The notes under the pieces are model-generated. The model was not told the origin of the DNA. It made no database searches and saw only the letters and a list, made by a program, of their open reading frames with translations. Shown here one piece after another: positions 1-9,531 of a DNA stretch of 64,000 nucleotides (positions are counted from its first letter, which is position 1; each line of letters begins with the position of its first letter). Location: contig CAUBWJ010000002.1 in the NCBI GenBank assembly GCA_958439725.1, positions 80,324-144,323 of the forward strand, written 5' to 3'. A program made the translations under genes and the position numbers. Origin of the DNA: an uncultured Muribaculaceae bacterium. Lineage in GTDB: Bacteria; Bacteroidota; Bacteroidia; Bacteroidales; Muribaculaceae.

Positions 1-2596
1 TCTTGAGGATATCATTTTCACCGTTTTGGGTGAAGGATTCAGTGCTGATTTCCAGACCTCCGTTTACATTGGCGAAAGTCATTTCAAGCAGTGCTGTAAT
101 CATACCGCCGGCGCTTATATCGTGGAGGGCGAGAATCGAGCCTCGTTTCACGAGCTTCTGGACGGCATTGAAAGCAGCGGCGAATTTTTCAGCAGAAGCA
201 ACAGTAGGCACACTTGCGCCGAGGGCATTCAGTGCCTGATTCAGCGCAGAACCACCGAGCCGGAGAGAGCAACCGGAGAAGTCCACCCGATAAATGGAGG
301 ATTTCTTTACATTGCGAATGACGGGAGAAACTATCTTACGGACATTCGATACACCACCGGCAGCCGATATAATCACAGTGCCGGGAGCAAATACTTTGTC
401 CTCGCCATATTTCTGGGTCATGGAAAGAGAATCCTTTCCAGTTGGAATGTTGATCCCGAGGGCACATGCGAAATCGCTGCAGGCCTCGACGGCGCGGTAA
501 AGAGCGGCGTCCTCGCCGGGATTTTTGCAGGGCCACATCCAGTTGGCCGAAAGCGATACAGAGCTGAGACCGTTTGTTAGCGGTGCGCCCACAATGTTTG
601 TAAGCGATTCGGCCACTGCCATAACCGAGCCGGCGGCAGAGTCAACCAGTGCTACCTGGGGGGCATGGCCGATAGAAGTGGCAATACCGCTGCGGCCATT
701 GTAGTCGAGAGCTACAGCGCCGCAGTCGCTCAGCGGCAGCTGTATTTCGCCCTGGCATTGCTGACGGGCAATCTTGCCGGTAACCGAACGGTCAACCTTG
801 TTGGTAAGCCAGTCTTTGCACGCTACTGCCTCGAGCGAGAGCACATCTCGGAGATAATCGTTGATTTTAGTCTCGTCGTAAACGGGATCGGCATATTTGA
901 TTTCAACCGTTGAATCGGTCATGACGGTCTTGGGCGAGTTGCCGAACATATCGGCCATGCCGAGATCGATGGGCTTCACGCCGTCGGACTGACGGAATAC
1001 GAAGCGGTCGTCGCCGGTGGTTTTTCCGACAACATACATGGGGGCACGTTCGCGTTCAGCTATGGTATTCACATATTCGATATCGCCGGAGTTGATTACC
1101 ATACCCATGCGCTCCTGGCTTTCGTTACCCACAATTTCTTTTGCTGAAAGAGTGGAGTCACCTACAGGAAGTGAATTGAGGTCGATTTCTCCACCGGTTG
1201 CCTCCACAAGTTCGGAAAGGGCGTTAAGGTGTCCTCCCGCGCCGTGGTCGTGGATGGAGACTATGGGGTTGCTGTCGCTTTCAGCAAGAGCGCGGATAAC
1301 GTTCGAAACGCGTTTCTGCATCTCGGGGTTGGCGCGCTGAATGGCATTCAGCTCGATGGAGTTGTCGTATACGCCGGTCTCGACAGATGAGACAGCGCCG
1401 CCACCCATGCCGATGCGGTAATTGTCACCTCCCATCACCACGACGTCCTGGCCGGGAACCGGAGTGCCCTTTATCGCATCTTTTTTTGCTGCGAAGCCTA
1501 CACCTCCGGCAAGCATTATCACCTTGTCGTAGGCATACATGCGGCCGTTTTCGTCGTGTTCAAATGTGAGGAGAGAGCCGCAGATAAGGGGCTGACCGAA
1601 CTTGTTTCCGAAGTCGGATGCTCCGTTGGAAGCCTTTATAAGGATGTCGGAAGGAGTCTGATAGAGCCATACACGCGGATTTGACATCAGTTCCCAGCGG
1701 TGCTCGGGTGAGAGGCGCGGATATGAGGTCATATAAACCGCGGTTCCGGCTATAGGCAGAGAGGCCTTGCCTCCACCCAGACGGTCGCGAATTTCACCGC
1801 CTGTGCCCGTCGCTGCGCCGTTGAACGGTTCCACGGTGGTGGGGAAGTTGTGGGTCTCGGCCTTGAGTGAGATAACCGTGTCAATTTCCTTGACGTCGAA
1901 ATAGTCGGGGCGCTCGGGATGAGTGGGGTAGAACTGCTCGACTTTCGGGCCTTCGATAAATGCCACATTGTCTTTATAGGCCGAAACCAGTCCGTTGGGG
2001 TTGACCTGTGAGGTCTTCTTTATCAATTTGAAGAGGGACATGGGTTTCTCCTCTCCGTCAATAATAAATGTTCCGTTGAAAATCTTATGGCGGCAGTGCT
2101 CGGAGTTCACTTGAGAGAAACCGAACACCTCGCTGTCGGTAAGCGGGCGCCCGAGTTTTTCGGCAAGTTCGCGGAGATACTGTTCTTCTTCCTGGCTGAG
2201 CGCAAGGCCTTCGGTGCGGTTGTAAACCGTGATGTCGTCAATGTGTACGATCGGATCGGGCTTGCGGTCAACATGGAATACCTTCGAGTTCAGACCATCA
2301 TAAAGGCGGAAAAGCATCCGGTCGAACTTCGGTTCGTCGTCGCGTGTGAGATTGAACTGCTCTATGCGTGTTATTCCCTGGAGACCCATGTTCTGGGTGA
2401 TCTCTACGGCATTTGTGCTCCACGGAGTAATCATTTCTTTACGGGGACCGATGAAACGGCCCTTTATGGAAGTGGACACGAGAGGTGTGGCGCCCCCGAA
2501 CAACCATGACAGTTTTTCTTTCTCTTCTGAAGAAAACTTATGGTCGGTCTCAACGGCATAAACCGTGGTGGCACCTTTCTTAAAGTATACAACCAT
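1..2596 (-). CDS. purL: Phosphoribosylformylglycinamidine synthase, N-terminal part (runs off left edge)
   Basis: This is the de novo purine enzyme that converts FGAR, ATP and glutamine to FGAM in the cytoplasm. About 865 N-terminal codons are inside the window. The large single-chain form is usually about 1230 residues, so the C-terminal glutaminase domain should lie beyond the left edge. Translating the minus strand gives an N-terminus starting MVVYFKKGATTVYAVET, an early MITPWSTNAVEITQNMG segment, and further on the family hallmark KAETHNFPTTVEPFNGAATG. The start is the ATG at 2596-2594, 52 nt below a good promoter. The frame is open to position 1 with no internal stop noticed. purA lies a few genes upstream on the same strand but is separated from purL by this promoter. 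Confidence 0.95.
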   Translation of the reverse strand, partial: MVVYFKKGATTVYAVETDHKFSSEEKEKLSWLFGGATPLVSTSIKGRFIGPRKEMITPWSTNAVEITQNMGLQGITRIEQFNLTRDDEPKFDRMLFRLYDGLNSKVFHVDRKPDPIVHIDDITVYNRTEGLALSQEEEQYLRELAEKLGRPLTDSEVFGFSQVNSEHCRHKIFNGTFIIDGEEKPMSLFKLIKKTSQVNPNGLVSAYKDNVAFIEGPKVEQFYPTHPERPDYFDVKEIDTVISLKAETHNFPTTVEPFNGAATGTGGEIRDRLGGGKASLPIAGTAVYMTSYPRLSPEHRWELMSNPRVWLYQTPSDILIKASNGASDFGNKFGQPLICGSLLTFEHDENGRMYAYDKVIMLAGGVGFAAKKDAIKGTPVPGQDVVVMGGDNYRIGMGGGAVSSVETGVYDNSIELNAIQRANPEMQKRVSNVIRALAESDSNPIVSIHDHGAGGHLNALSELVEATGGEIDLNSLPVGDSTLSAKEIVGNESQERMGMVINSGDIEYVNTIAERERAPMYVVGKTTGDDRFVFRQSDGVKPIDLGMADMFGNSPKTVMTDSTVEIKYADPVYDETKINDYLRDVLSLEAVACKDWLTNKVDRSVTGKIARQQCQGEIQLPLSDCGAVALDYNGRSGIATSIGHAPQVALVDSAAGSVMAVAESLTNIVGAPLTNGLSSVSLSANWMWPCKNPGEDAALYRAVEACSDFACALGINIPTGKDSLSMTQKYGEDKVFAPGTVIISAAGGVSNVRKIVSPVIRNVKKSSIYRVDFSGCSLRLGGSALNQALNALGASVPTVASAEKFAAAFNAVQKLVKRGSILALHDISAGGMITALLEMTFANVNGGLEISTESFTQNGENDILK

Positions 2597-2652
2597 TATC
2601 TGACAGTATGATGAAAAGTGAAAATGAAGGTTTGATTGACAAAAAGTCGCTG

Positions 2653-2683
2653 CAAATTTACGGATTTTTATTTATGACGCAAA
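2653..2683 (-). promoter_or_regulatory. purL promoter, Bacteroidota type
   Basis: On the minus strand a -33 TTTG (2683-2680) is followed by exactly 19 bp and then a -7 TAAATTTG (2660-2653). This matches the Bacteroidota TTTG-N19-TAnnTTTG consensus. The start site should fall near 2648, giving purL a leader of about 52 nt. Confidence 0.75.
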
Positions 2684-2698
2684 GCGTTATCGTAATTC

Positions 2699-3304
2699 TC
2701 ATTTCTTTCCGGAAACAGTTTCAATGCTATAGGGGTCGAAATCGGGCGGCATGGATGAAAACGGTATCACTACGGGCAGAGATACGTCAATAAGTTCTAT
2801 AACCAAATTGCGTGAAAACAGAGATGTTTCTGATACGCGGTTCCAGTTGAAAGCTACTTTTCCTATTATTTCCAGCTTTTCATCTTTTATGACTGAAGCA
2901 TTCCCTTTACGGGTTGAGACTTGGGAGCTTTCTGATGTGAGGGATGATTCTTCTGTTTTGTCACCAGTAAGGCCTGAGTCATCGCTTTGCTTCTCTTTCC
3001 TGAGAAAAACTAAAGTCATACTTTTACCCGGTTCCAGAATAACTTTCTGTAATGAGAGCGCGCGCCGGGCTTCCGGCTGAAGAAGCGTGGAATAATAGAT
3101 ATGGCTCATTACAACCGGGGCGAAGATGAATGGTATCATCAATGCTATGAAAAGCATCCGGGAGTCAAAAATGACTCCCGCTACCAACAGAATCAGGAAT
3201 GGCAGTGCAAGTGACAAAGCGACCTTGGGAAGCTTTTGCCTGACTGCAATCCGAAAATATACTGAGGATGTGAGCCGGAAGGGTGTCGATTCAAAGACCA
3301 CCAA
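2699..3304 (-). CDS. Small membrane protein of unknown function
   Basis: I do not recognise this family. The 201-residue reading has two adjacent hydrophobic segments (about residues 27-47 and 48-68) and then a charged, Ser/Thr/Asp-rich soluble region. There is no ATG until about residue 50, inside the membrane region, so a TTG (3304) or GTG (3301) start is most likely. It begins one sense codon after the DUF1015 stop and in the same frame, so the two are probably translationally coupled. The short gap suggests one transcript with DUF1015 and perhaps purA. Confidence 0.6.
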   Translation of the reverse strand: MVVFESTPFRLTSSVYFRIAVRQKLPKVALSLALPFLILLVAGVIFDSRMLFIALMIPFIFAPVVMSHIYYSTLLQPEARRALSLQKVILEPGKSMTLVFLRKEKQSDDSGLTGDKTEESSLTSESSQVSTRKGNASVIKDEKLEIIGKVAFNWNRVSETSLFSRNLVIELIDVSLPVVIPFSSMPPDFDPYSIETVSGKK

Positions 3305-3307
3305 TTC

Positions 3308-4552
3308 TCAAGATAGCTTATGGATTACCAGGCCGGAGCGTAATTTGGGCTCAAACCATGTGGTTTTCGGGGGCATGATATTACCGCTGTCGGCAATATC
3401 CATCAGCTGTTTCATGGAAACGGGGTAAAGAGCAAGAGCCATTTTCATTTCGCCGGAATCAACGCGGCGGGAGAGCTCTCCGAGACCTCGGATTCCGCCC
3501 ACGAAGTCTATGCGCTTGTCGCTTCTTAAATCGGTGATGCCGAGAATGTCGCGGAGAATAAGGTCACTTGATATGGTCACGTCGAGCACTCCGATAGGGT
3601 CGTTGTCATCGTATCGCCCCTCGCGTGGAGTAAGAGAATACCAATCGCCGTCTAAATAGAGCGCAAAGTTGTGGAGACGGGAAGGCTTATAGATTTCTTT
3701 CCCTTTTTTCTCGACTATGAAGTCTTTGGTTAGGCGCACCAGAAACTCTTCCGGGGTAAGGCCGTTGAGGTCTCTTACCACACGGTTGTAGTCAATGATT
3801 CTCAGATGGGATGCCGGGAAAGCTACGGCTAAGAAGTAGTTATACTCCTCGTCGCCCTTATGGTCGGGATTCGATTTTGCTTTCTCGTCTCCCACCAGCG
3901 CCGCAGCGGCAGAACGATGGTGGCCGTCGGCAATATACAGGTAGGGTATTTTATTAAATTCCTCTGTGATGGCGGCTATTAATTCCGGTTCGTTCACAAC
4001 CCAGAATGTATGGCCGAATCCGTCGGGAGCCACAAAGTCATATTCCGGTTCTCCTGCGGTAACCGTATCGATTATCTGTTGGAGACTTTCGTTATCGGGG
4101 AACGCAAAAAACACGGGTTCAATGTTGGCATCGTTGACCCGCACATGCTTCATACGGTCTTCCTCTTTGTCGCGACGGGTAAGCTCATGCTTTTTTATCC
4201 GTCCCTCCATATAGTCGTTTACCCAGGCTGCTACAACTATACCATACTGCGTGCGGCCGTCCATGGTCTGCGCGTAAATATAGTAATGGTCTTCCGGATC
4301 CTGAACAAGCCATCCGTTGTCCTGGAAAAGCCTGAAATTCTCCACGGCTTTTCCGTAGACCTGCGGATCGTGCTCATCCACGTCAGGCCCGAAATCAATC
4401 TCAGGCTTTATGATGTGATAGAGCGACTTAGGATTGCCTTCAGCTTCCTTTCGGGCCTCTTTCGAGTCAAGAACATCGTAAGGGCGCGAGGCCACGTCGG
4501 TGACAAACTGGCGTGGCGGACGCACACCTTTAAACGGTTTTACTTTTGCCAT
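3308..4552 (-). CDS. DUF1015 family protein
   Basis: This 414-residue cytoplasmic protein matches the DUF1015 family in length and in motifs: an N-terminal FKGVRPP...ASRPYDVL block, IADGHHRSAAA near the middle, and DFVGGIRG near the C-terminus. The family includes proteins related to the archaeal free-serine kinase SerK, but the activity of bacterial members is mostly inferred, so no function is assigned. In many Bacteroidales the family sits near serine biosynthesis genes; here it follows purA on the same strand after a 55-bp gap. Confidence 0.85.
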   Translation of the reverse strand: MAKVKPFKGVRPPRQFVTDVASRPYDVLDSKEARKEAEGNPKSLYHIIKPEIDFGPDVDEHDPQVYGKAVENFRLFQDNGWLVQDPEDHYYIYAQTMDGRTQYGIVVAAWVNDYMEGRIKKHELTRRDKEEDRMKHVRVNDANIEPVFFAFPDNESLQQIIDTVTAGEPEYDFVAPDGFGHTFWVVNEPELIAAITEEFNKIPYLYIADGHHRSAAAALVGDEKAKSNPDHKGDEEYNYFLAVAFPASHLRIIDYNRVVRDLNGLTPEEFLVRLTKDFIVEKKGKEIYKPSRLHNFALYLDGDWYSLTPREGRYDDNDPIGVLDVTISSDLILRDILGITDLRSDKRIDFVGGIRGLGELSRRVDSGEMKMALALYPVSMKQLMDIADSGNIMPPKTTWFEPKLRSGLVIHKLS

Positions 4553-4607
4553 AAAGAGTTTTTTCAGGTGAGATTTAAGGTATAGATATAGTCTGGGAGT
4601 GAGACAA

Positions 4608-5888
4608 TCAGAGCGGTTTGCGGATGATTGTCTGCTCGCGGTCCGGACCGATTGAAACGATATAGATTGGTGTTTTGAGTTCTTTCTCGAGGAAATCGAT
4701 ATAGTTATTGAATGCCTCGGGGAACTCCTCGGTGGACTTCATTCCAGTCATATCGGTTTTCCATCCGGGAAGTGTGACGTAAACAGGCTTGATGGTTTCT
4801 TCGTCGATGGAGAAGGGGAAATCTTCGGTTCTCTTGCCGTCAATCTCGTAAGCCACGCAGGCCTTAACCTCATCGAATGAGTCGAGCACATCGCTCTTCA
4901 TCATGATGAGTTTCGTAACTCCGTTAAGCATGATGGCATAGCGCAGAGCCACAAGATCAATCCAGCCGCAACGGCGCTCACGGCCGGTCACCGCACCGTA
5001 TTCGTGGCCAAGGTCGCGAATGGTCTTTCCTGTTTCATCGAACAGCTCGGTGGGGAAGGGTCCGCTACCTACACGGGTGCAATAGGCCTTGAAAATGCCG
5101 AAAACGTCTCCGATTTTATTCGGGGCAACTCCAAGTCCGGAGCAAGCGCCGGCAGTGATGGTGTTGGACGATGTCACGAATGGATATGAACCGAAATCCA
5201 CATCGAGCATTGTGCCCTGGGCGCCTTCGCAGAGCACGGATTCTCCGTTCTCAAGAGCCTTGTTGATGAAGAATTCAGAATCAATCAGATCAAACGTCTT
5301 GAGATACTCCACAGCGTCAAGCCATTTGGCTTCCATTTCGGTAAGCGCAACAGTATCGGGTTCGCTGTCAAGAGCCTTAAGCATGGCTATATGACGGTTG
5401 CGGGCTGCTTCATATTTTGCGGGGAAGTTATGGAGAGTGTCGCCGAGGCGAAGGCCGTTGCGGGAAACCTTGTCGGTATAAGTCGGGCCGATGCCTTTGC
5501 CGGTAGTACCTATCTTTGCGCCTCCTTTGGCCTTTTCGTTTGCGGCATCGAGCAGGCGATGGGTAGGCATAATCAGGTTGAGTTTCTTGGAAATCTTAAG
5601 AATCTTGCGAAGGTCTACACCTGACTTAATAAGCTCCTCGGCTTCCTGTTTGAAAAGCACAGGGTCAAGAACCACGCCATTGCCTATCACATTGGCGCGG
5701 ACGCTCTGGAATACTCCGGACGGAATGGAGCGGAGCACATATTTTTTACCTTCAAATTCGAGAGTATGACCGGCATTCGGGCCTCCCTGAAAACGTGCTA
5801 CGATGTCGTAACGGGGTGTAAGTACGTCAACTACTTTACCTTTTCCTTCATCGCCCCACTGGAGGCCTAATAATACGTCGACTTTCAT
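4608..5888 (-). CDS. purA: Adenylosuccinate synthetase
   Basis: PurA joins IMP and aspartate using GTP to make adenylosuccinate, the first committed step to AMP. The 426-residue length is normal. The N-terminal loop GLQWGDEGKGK (about residues 8-18) carries the catalytic Asp and the GTP/IMP-binding glycines. The IMP-binding block GTTGKGIGPTY and the GAVTGRERRCGW region are intact. The gene begins 22 bp after the Fur-family regulator stop on the same strand, so the two are probably cotranscribed. Confidence 0.97.
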   Translation of the reverse strand: MKVDVLLGLQWGDEGKGKVVDVLTPRYDIVARFQGGPNAGHTLEFEGKKYVLRSIPSGVFQSVRANVIGNGVVLDPVLFKQEAEELIKSGVDLRKILKISKKLNLIMPTHRLLDAANEKAKGGAKIGTTGKGIGPTYTDKVSRNGLRLGDTLHNFPAKYEAARNRHIAMLKALDSEPDTVALTEMEAKWLDAVEYLKTFDLIDSEFFINKALENGESVLCEGAQGTMLDVDFGSYPFVTSSNTITAGACSGLGVAPNKIGDVFGIFKAYCTRVGSGPFPTELFDETGKTIRDLGHEYGAVTGRERRCGWIDLVALRYAIMLNGVTKLIMMKSDVLDSFDEVKACVAYEIDGKRTEDFPFSIDEETIKPVYVTLPGWKTDMTGMKSTEEFPEAFNNYIDFLEKELKTPIYIVSIGPDREQTIIRKPL

Positions 5889-5910
5889 GATTACTGAATC
5901 TGATAGAAAA

Positions 5911-6387
5911 TTATTTGGTGACTTTTGTTAAATCTTTTTTTGCGAGTTTCTGGCAATGGGAGCACAGACCATAGATGTTCAGTTCGGACCGGAGGGGAGA
6001 AAATGTTCCGAAATGGCGCGACGACAGGAGGGAGTCAATTTCGGGGTCGCGTATTTCACGGATTTTTCCACAGCGGTTACAAATGAGATGATGATGGCCG
6101 GTGACTCCGGAGATTCTTTCGTACTGTGCCGGCTGATTGGCGAAGTTGTGCCGCAGGAGAATTCCCGCGCTGACCAGCACTTCCACCGTATTGTAGATGG
6201 TTGTGCGGGAAACATGGTACCCGGAATCAACCACGGCGTGATATAGCGCATCAATCGAAAAATGGCTGTTGAGGGAAAACGCCTTGTCAAGAATGGCAAA
6301 ACGTTCAGGAGTTTTCCGCAATCCGTTTTCTTCAAGAAAACGCGAAAAAGTCGCAACGGCGGCATTTATTTGTCTATCATCGCTCAT
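5911..6387 (-). CDS. Fur/PerR-family metal-dependent regulator
   Basis: This 158-residue protein has the Fur layout. An N-terminal winged helix (about residues 20-85) contains the recognition region VSRTTIYNTVEVL. The dimerisation and metal-binding half has a histidine cluster (H98-H100), CxxC at C103/C106 and a second CxxC at C142/C145, the usual structural zinc site. Whether it senses iron, zinc or peroxide cannot be read from this. It heads a likely transcript with purA, which is an unusual partner for a Fur protein. Its promoter places the transcript start only about 4 nt before the ATG. Confidence 0.9.
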   Translation of the reverse strand: MSDDRQINAAVATFSRFLEENGLRKTPERFAILDKAFSLNSHFSIDALYHAVVDSGYHVSRTTIYNTVEVLVSAGILLRHNFANQPAQYERISGVTGHHHLICNRCGKIREIRDPEIDSLLSSRHFGTFSPLRSELNIYGLCSHCQKLAKKDLTKVTK

Positions 6388-6395
6388 TTCGCCTA

Positions 6396-6426
6396 CAAAG
6401 ATAATAAAACGAGGGAAATAATCAAT
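6396..6426 (-). promoter_or_regulatory. Promoter of the Fur-family gene
   Basis: The minus strand reads ATTG (6426-6423), 19 bp, then TATCTTTG (6403-6396). This fits the Bacteroidota consensus except for the first base of the -33 box. The expected start site is near 6391, so the leader would be only a few nucleotides long. Confidence 0.6.
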
Positions 6427-6489
6427 TAGGGAGGGTAAATAAATGGCGTGCTGTTCCCTTCAGGTCTGAAGCCGATAGACGCCTGCATT

Positions 6490-7851
6490 TTATTTGACCA
6501 TGGCGATAGCCTCGTCGACAGTGAGCATTTTCTGAGAGCCGTCAGCCATGTTTTTCAATGTGACAAGGCCCTGTTTCATCTCTTCTTCTCCCACTATCGC
6601 CACAAAAGGTATGGCAAGGTCGTTGGCACGCTGCATCTGTTTTTTCATTTTGGCGGCGTCGGGGTAGATTTCCGCGCTTATGCCGGCTTTGCGGAATAGC
6701 TTCAGGTATTTCATGGAAACCTCGGCTTCGCTTTTGCCGAAATTCGTGAACATGACCCGTGTTGCGGCGGAGGCGGAATCCGGGTAAAGATCAAGGGCGT
6801 TCAGCACATCGTAAATACGGTCGGCGCCGAATGAAATGCCCACGCCGGAAAGGCCCGGCATGCCGAATACGCCGGTAAGGTTGTCGTATCTTCCGCCGCC
6901 GGTAATGCTGCCTATTGCCACATCCTTGGCTTTCACCTCGATGATTGTACCGGTATAGTAGTTCAGTCCTCTGGCAAGCGAGACATCAAGTTCAATGTCG
7001 GCCTTGAGCCCGAGGTTATTGATTCCTGAGATGACTTCTTCAAGCTCGGCTACGCCTTTAGCTCCCGTCTCTACGTCTTTGAGGATTTCACTCAGGGCGG
7101 TAATCCGCTCCTGGGTTGAACCTTTTATCTCAAGAATCGGAATAAGCCGTTCAATGGATTCCTCGCTGATCCCACGCTCGGAAAGCTCCGCTTTGACATT
7201 CTCGATGCCTATTTTGTCAATTTTGTCAATAGCTACCGTGATGTCTATGAGTTTGTCGGGTTGCCCCACAAGCTCGGCGATTCCTGAAAGCACCTTACGG
7301 TTATTCAGTTTGATGGTGATGTTTATGCCGAGACGCGAGAAAACCTCGTCGATCAGAGAGATAAGCTCAATTTCATTTATGAGGGAGTCAGAGCCTACCA
7401 CATCGGCGTCGCACTGATAGAACTCGCGGTAGCGGCCTTTTTGCGGACGGTCGGCACGCCATACGGGCTGAATCTGATAGCGCTTGAAAGGCATCGTGAG
7501 TTCGTTGCGGTGCTGAACCACAAACCGTGCGAAAGGAACCGTAAGGTCATATCGCAGCCCTTTTTCGGATATCTTGGAAGTAAGATGGCCTACGGATTCT
7601 GACTGAAGATCTATGTTCTCCATAGAGGCAGGCCAATTTCCAGAGTTAAGAATCTTGAAAAGAAGTTTGTCGCCTTCCTCTCCGTATTTTCCCATAAGCG
7701 TGGAGAGATTCTCCATCGCCGGGGTCTCTATCTGTGAAAAGCCGTAAAGCTTGAAAACCTCACGGATGGTATCGAAAATATAATTGCGTCTCGCCATTTC
7801 TACGGGGCCGAAATCGCGGGTTCCTTTAGGGATGGATGGTTTCTGTGCCAT
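6490..7851 (-). CDS. hisS: Histidyl-tRNA synthetase
   Basis: HisRS charges tRNA-His. The protein has the class II N-terminus [19 protein letters not shown], the motif 2 region [14 protein letters not shown], the histidine-specific [10 protein letters not shown] segment, and a C-terminal anticodon-binding domain. I chose the ATG at 7851 (453 residues) rather than the in-frame TTG two codons upstream, because the conserved N-terminus starts at this Met. It lies 102 bp upstream of the Fur gene, which has its own promoter. A strong hairpin separates it from trpB2 upstream. Confidence 0.97.
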   Translation of the reverse strand: MAQKPSIPKGTRDFGPVEMARRNYIFDTIREVFKLYGFSQIETPAMENLSTLMGKYGEEGDKLLFKILNSGNWPASMENIDLQSESVGHLTSKISEKGLRYDLTVPFARFVVQHRNELTMPFKRYQIQPVWRADRPQKGRYREFYQCDADVVGSDSLINEIELISLIDEVFSRLGINITIKLNNRKVLSGIAELVGQPDKLIDITVAIDKIDKIGIENVKAELSERGISEESIERLIPILEIKGSTQERITALSEILKDVETGAKGVAELEEVISGINNLGLKADIELDVSLARGLNYYTGTIIEVKAKDVAIGSITGGGRYDNLTGVFGMPGLSGVGISFGADRIYDVLNALDLYPDSASAATRVMFTNFGKSEAEVSMKYLKLFRKAGISAEIYPDAAKMKKQMQRANDLAIPFVAIVGEEEMKQGLVTLKNMADGSQKMLTVDEAIAMVK

Positions 7852-7883
7852 AAGCAAAAACTAAATACGATTCAAAGCGACTG

Positions 7884-7891
7884 CAAAGTTA
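7884..7891 (-). promoter_or_regulatory. -7 box for hisS
   Basis: The minus strand carries TAACTTTG about 33 bp before the hisS ATG, directly after the trpB2 terminator hairpin. No convincing TTTG lies at the expected -33 distance, so only the -7 element is claimed. Confidence 0.5.
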
Positions 7892-7906
7892 CATGATAAA
7901 TATGAT

Positions 7907-7940
7907 AAAAGCCATAATCGTGTTTCGGATTATGGCTTTT
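7907..7940 (-). terminator. Intrinsic terminator after trpB2
   Basis: A perfect 13-bp inverted repeat (AAAAGCCATAATC at 7907-7919, its complement at 7928-7940) surrounds an 8-nt loop and ends in a T-run. It lies between the trpB2 stop and the hisS promoter on the minus strand. Confidence 0.8.
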
Positions 7941-7970
7941 ATATGTATGGCGCGGATTGGAGAGTGGCGT

Positions 7971-9311
7971 TTATTTGTCGTTTTCTCCCGGCTCGTAAGA
8001 ATAGTTTACGAGATTACCTGCAAAATAATTATCGTAGGCCGACATGTCGATAAGGCCGTGTCCCGAAAGGTTGAACAGTATGACTTTCTCTTCCCCGGTT
8101 TCCTTGCATTTGTTGGCCTCATTGATTGTTGCTGCAATGGCATGGCATGATTCCGGCGCGGGTATGATGCCTTCGGCGCGGGCGAAAAGCACTCCAGCGT
8201 TGAACGCCTCAATCTGCTGGATATCCACCGCTTCAATGAGATTGTCTTTAAGTAACTGTGAGACTATTACACCTGCACCATGGTAACGCAGACCTCCGGC
8301 GTGGATATTGGCGGGGGTGAACTTGTGTCCGAGCGTGAACATTGGCAAAAGGGGAGTGTAGCCGGCCTCATCACCGAAGTCATAACGGAATTCTCCTTTG
8401 GTGAGTTTGGGGCATGAAGCGGGTTCGGCAGCAATGAAACGGGTTTTCTTGCCTTCAAGTATATTATGGCGCAGGAAGGGGAATGAGATGCCACCGAAGT
8501 TGGACCCGCCGCCGAAACAAGCAATCACGATATCGGGATACTCTCCGGCCATTTTCATCTGTTTCTCTGCCTCGAGGCCTATGACGGTCTGGTGGAGCGT
8601 TACATGAGAAAGAACTGAACCGAGGGTGTATTTGCAGTTCGGAGTAGTGGTGGCCAGTTCTATGGCTTCGGAAATGGCTGTGCCGAGAGAGCCCTGATGG
8701 GAGGGTGTGGCGGTGAGAATGTCTTTTCCCGCGCGCGTGCTCATGGAGGGAGATGCAGTGACCTGCGCTCCGAAGGTCTGCATGATACTACGCCGGTAAG
8801 GTTTCTGTTCGTAAGAAATCTTTACCTGGTAGACAGCTGCCTCCAGTCCAAAAAGCTTTGCAGCGTAAGCCAGTGAGGCACCCCATTGTCCGGCACCGGT
8901 CTCGGTCGTGACATTTTTGACGCCCTCCTGTTTGCAGTAGTATGCCTGTGGAATGGCCGAATTGAGTTTATGGGAACCCATCGGGCTCACGCTCTCGTTC
9001 TTAAAATAGATATGAGCGGGAGTTCCTAATGCCTTTTCGAGACCATAGGCACGCACAAGAGGGGTGGAACGATAATATTTATACATATCGCGTACTTCCT
9101 CCGGAATATCAATCCATCGGTGTGTCTGGTCGAATTCCTGACGGCAAAGCTCTTTAGCGAAGATAGGGAAGAGGTCTTCGGGTTTTAAAACCTCTTTGGT
9201 CGCCGGATTGAGCGGCGGAAGAGGTTTGTTGACCATATCGGCCTGAATGTTATACCATTGTGTCGGAATCTCCGATTCGGGAAGAAAGAAGCGCTTAATT
9301 TTGTTGCTCAT
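7971..9311 (-). CDS. trpB: Tryptophan synthase beta chain, TrpB2 type
   Basis: This PLP enzyme condenses indole with serine to make tryptophan. At 446 residues with a long N-terminal extension (SEIPTQWYNIQADM), it belongs to the TrpB2 group rather than the roughly 400-residue TrpB1 of trp operons. The PLP lysine is K115 in GSHKLNSA, and the phosphate-binding loop is CFGGGSNFGG. No trpA or other trp gene lies nearby, so it is transcribed alone between its own promoter and a terminator. That fits the family's proposed role in indole salvage, which remains an inference here. Confidence 0.93.
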   Translation of the reverse strand: MSNKIKRFFLPESEIPTQWYNIQADMVNKPLPPLNPATKEVLKPEDLFPIFAKELCRQEFDQTHRWIDIPEEVRDMYKYYRSTPLVRAYGLEKALGTPAHIYFKNESVSPMGSHKLNSAIPQAYYCKQEGVKNVTTETGAGQWGASLAYAAKLFGLEAAVYQVKISYEQKPYRRSIMQTFGAQVTASPSMSTRAGKDILTATPSHQGSLGTAISEAIELATTTPNCKYTLGSVLSHVTLHQTVIGLEAEKQMKMAGEYPDIVIACFGGGSNFGGISFPFLRHNILEGKKTRFIAAEPASCPKLTKGEFRYDFGDEAGYTPLLPMFTLGHKFTPANIHAGGLRYHGAGVIVSQLLKDNLIEAVDIQQIEAFNAGVLFARAEGIIPAPESCHAIAATINEANKCKETGEEKVILFNLSGHGLIDMSAYDNYFAGNLVNYSYEPGENDK

Positions 9312-9354
9312 GACATAAAAAATTAAAAAACTGACGTTTTTAGGAAAAAATAAT

Positions 9355-9393
9355 TACCTTTGGGTGAAAGTGCTTTTCACCGATGCAAAAATA
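9355..9393. promoter_or_regulatory. Divergent promoters of trpB2 and the aquaporin gene
   Basis: The plus strand has TACCTTTG (9355-9362), with a TTTT about 18 bp upstream, pointing to the aquaporin. The minus strand has TATTTTTG (9393-9386) pointing to trpB2. Both leaders would cover a small hairpin, GGTGAAA(GTGC)TTTTCACC, around 9363-9381. The predicted aquaporin leader is about 160 nt long. No other gene is seen between 9312 and 9531. Confidence 0.5.
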
Positions 9394-9531
9394 TAAAATT
9401 ACTCATTAATAAATTTTGTATTTATACATTATCGGCGAAAATTATCCATGAGATTGAAAAATGAGGGCCTTAAAAGATACAACTCCTTATTTTATTGTTA
9501 TAAGATTGAATACCCAAAATTAAAAGTATAT

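Noticed and set aside
26..580. Plus-strand 184-codon reading at the left edge
   Set aside because: It is antisense to purL, whose conserved motifs read on the minus strand.
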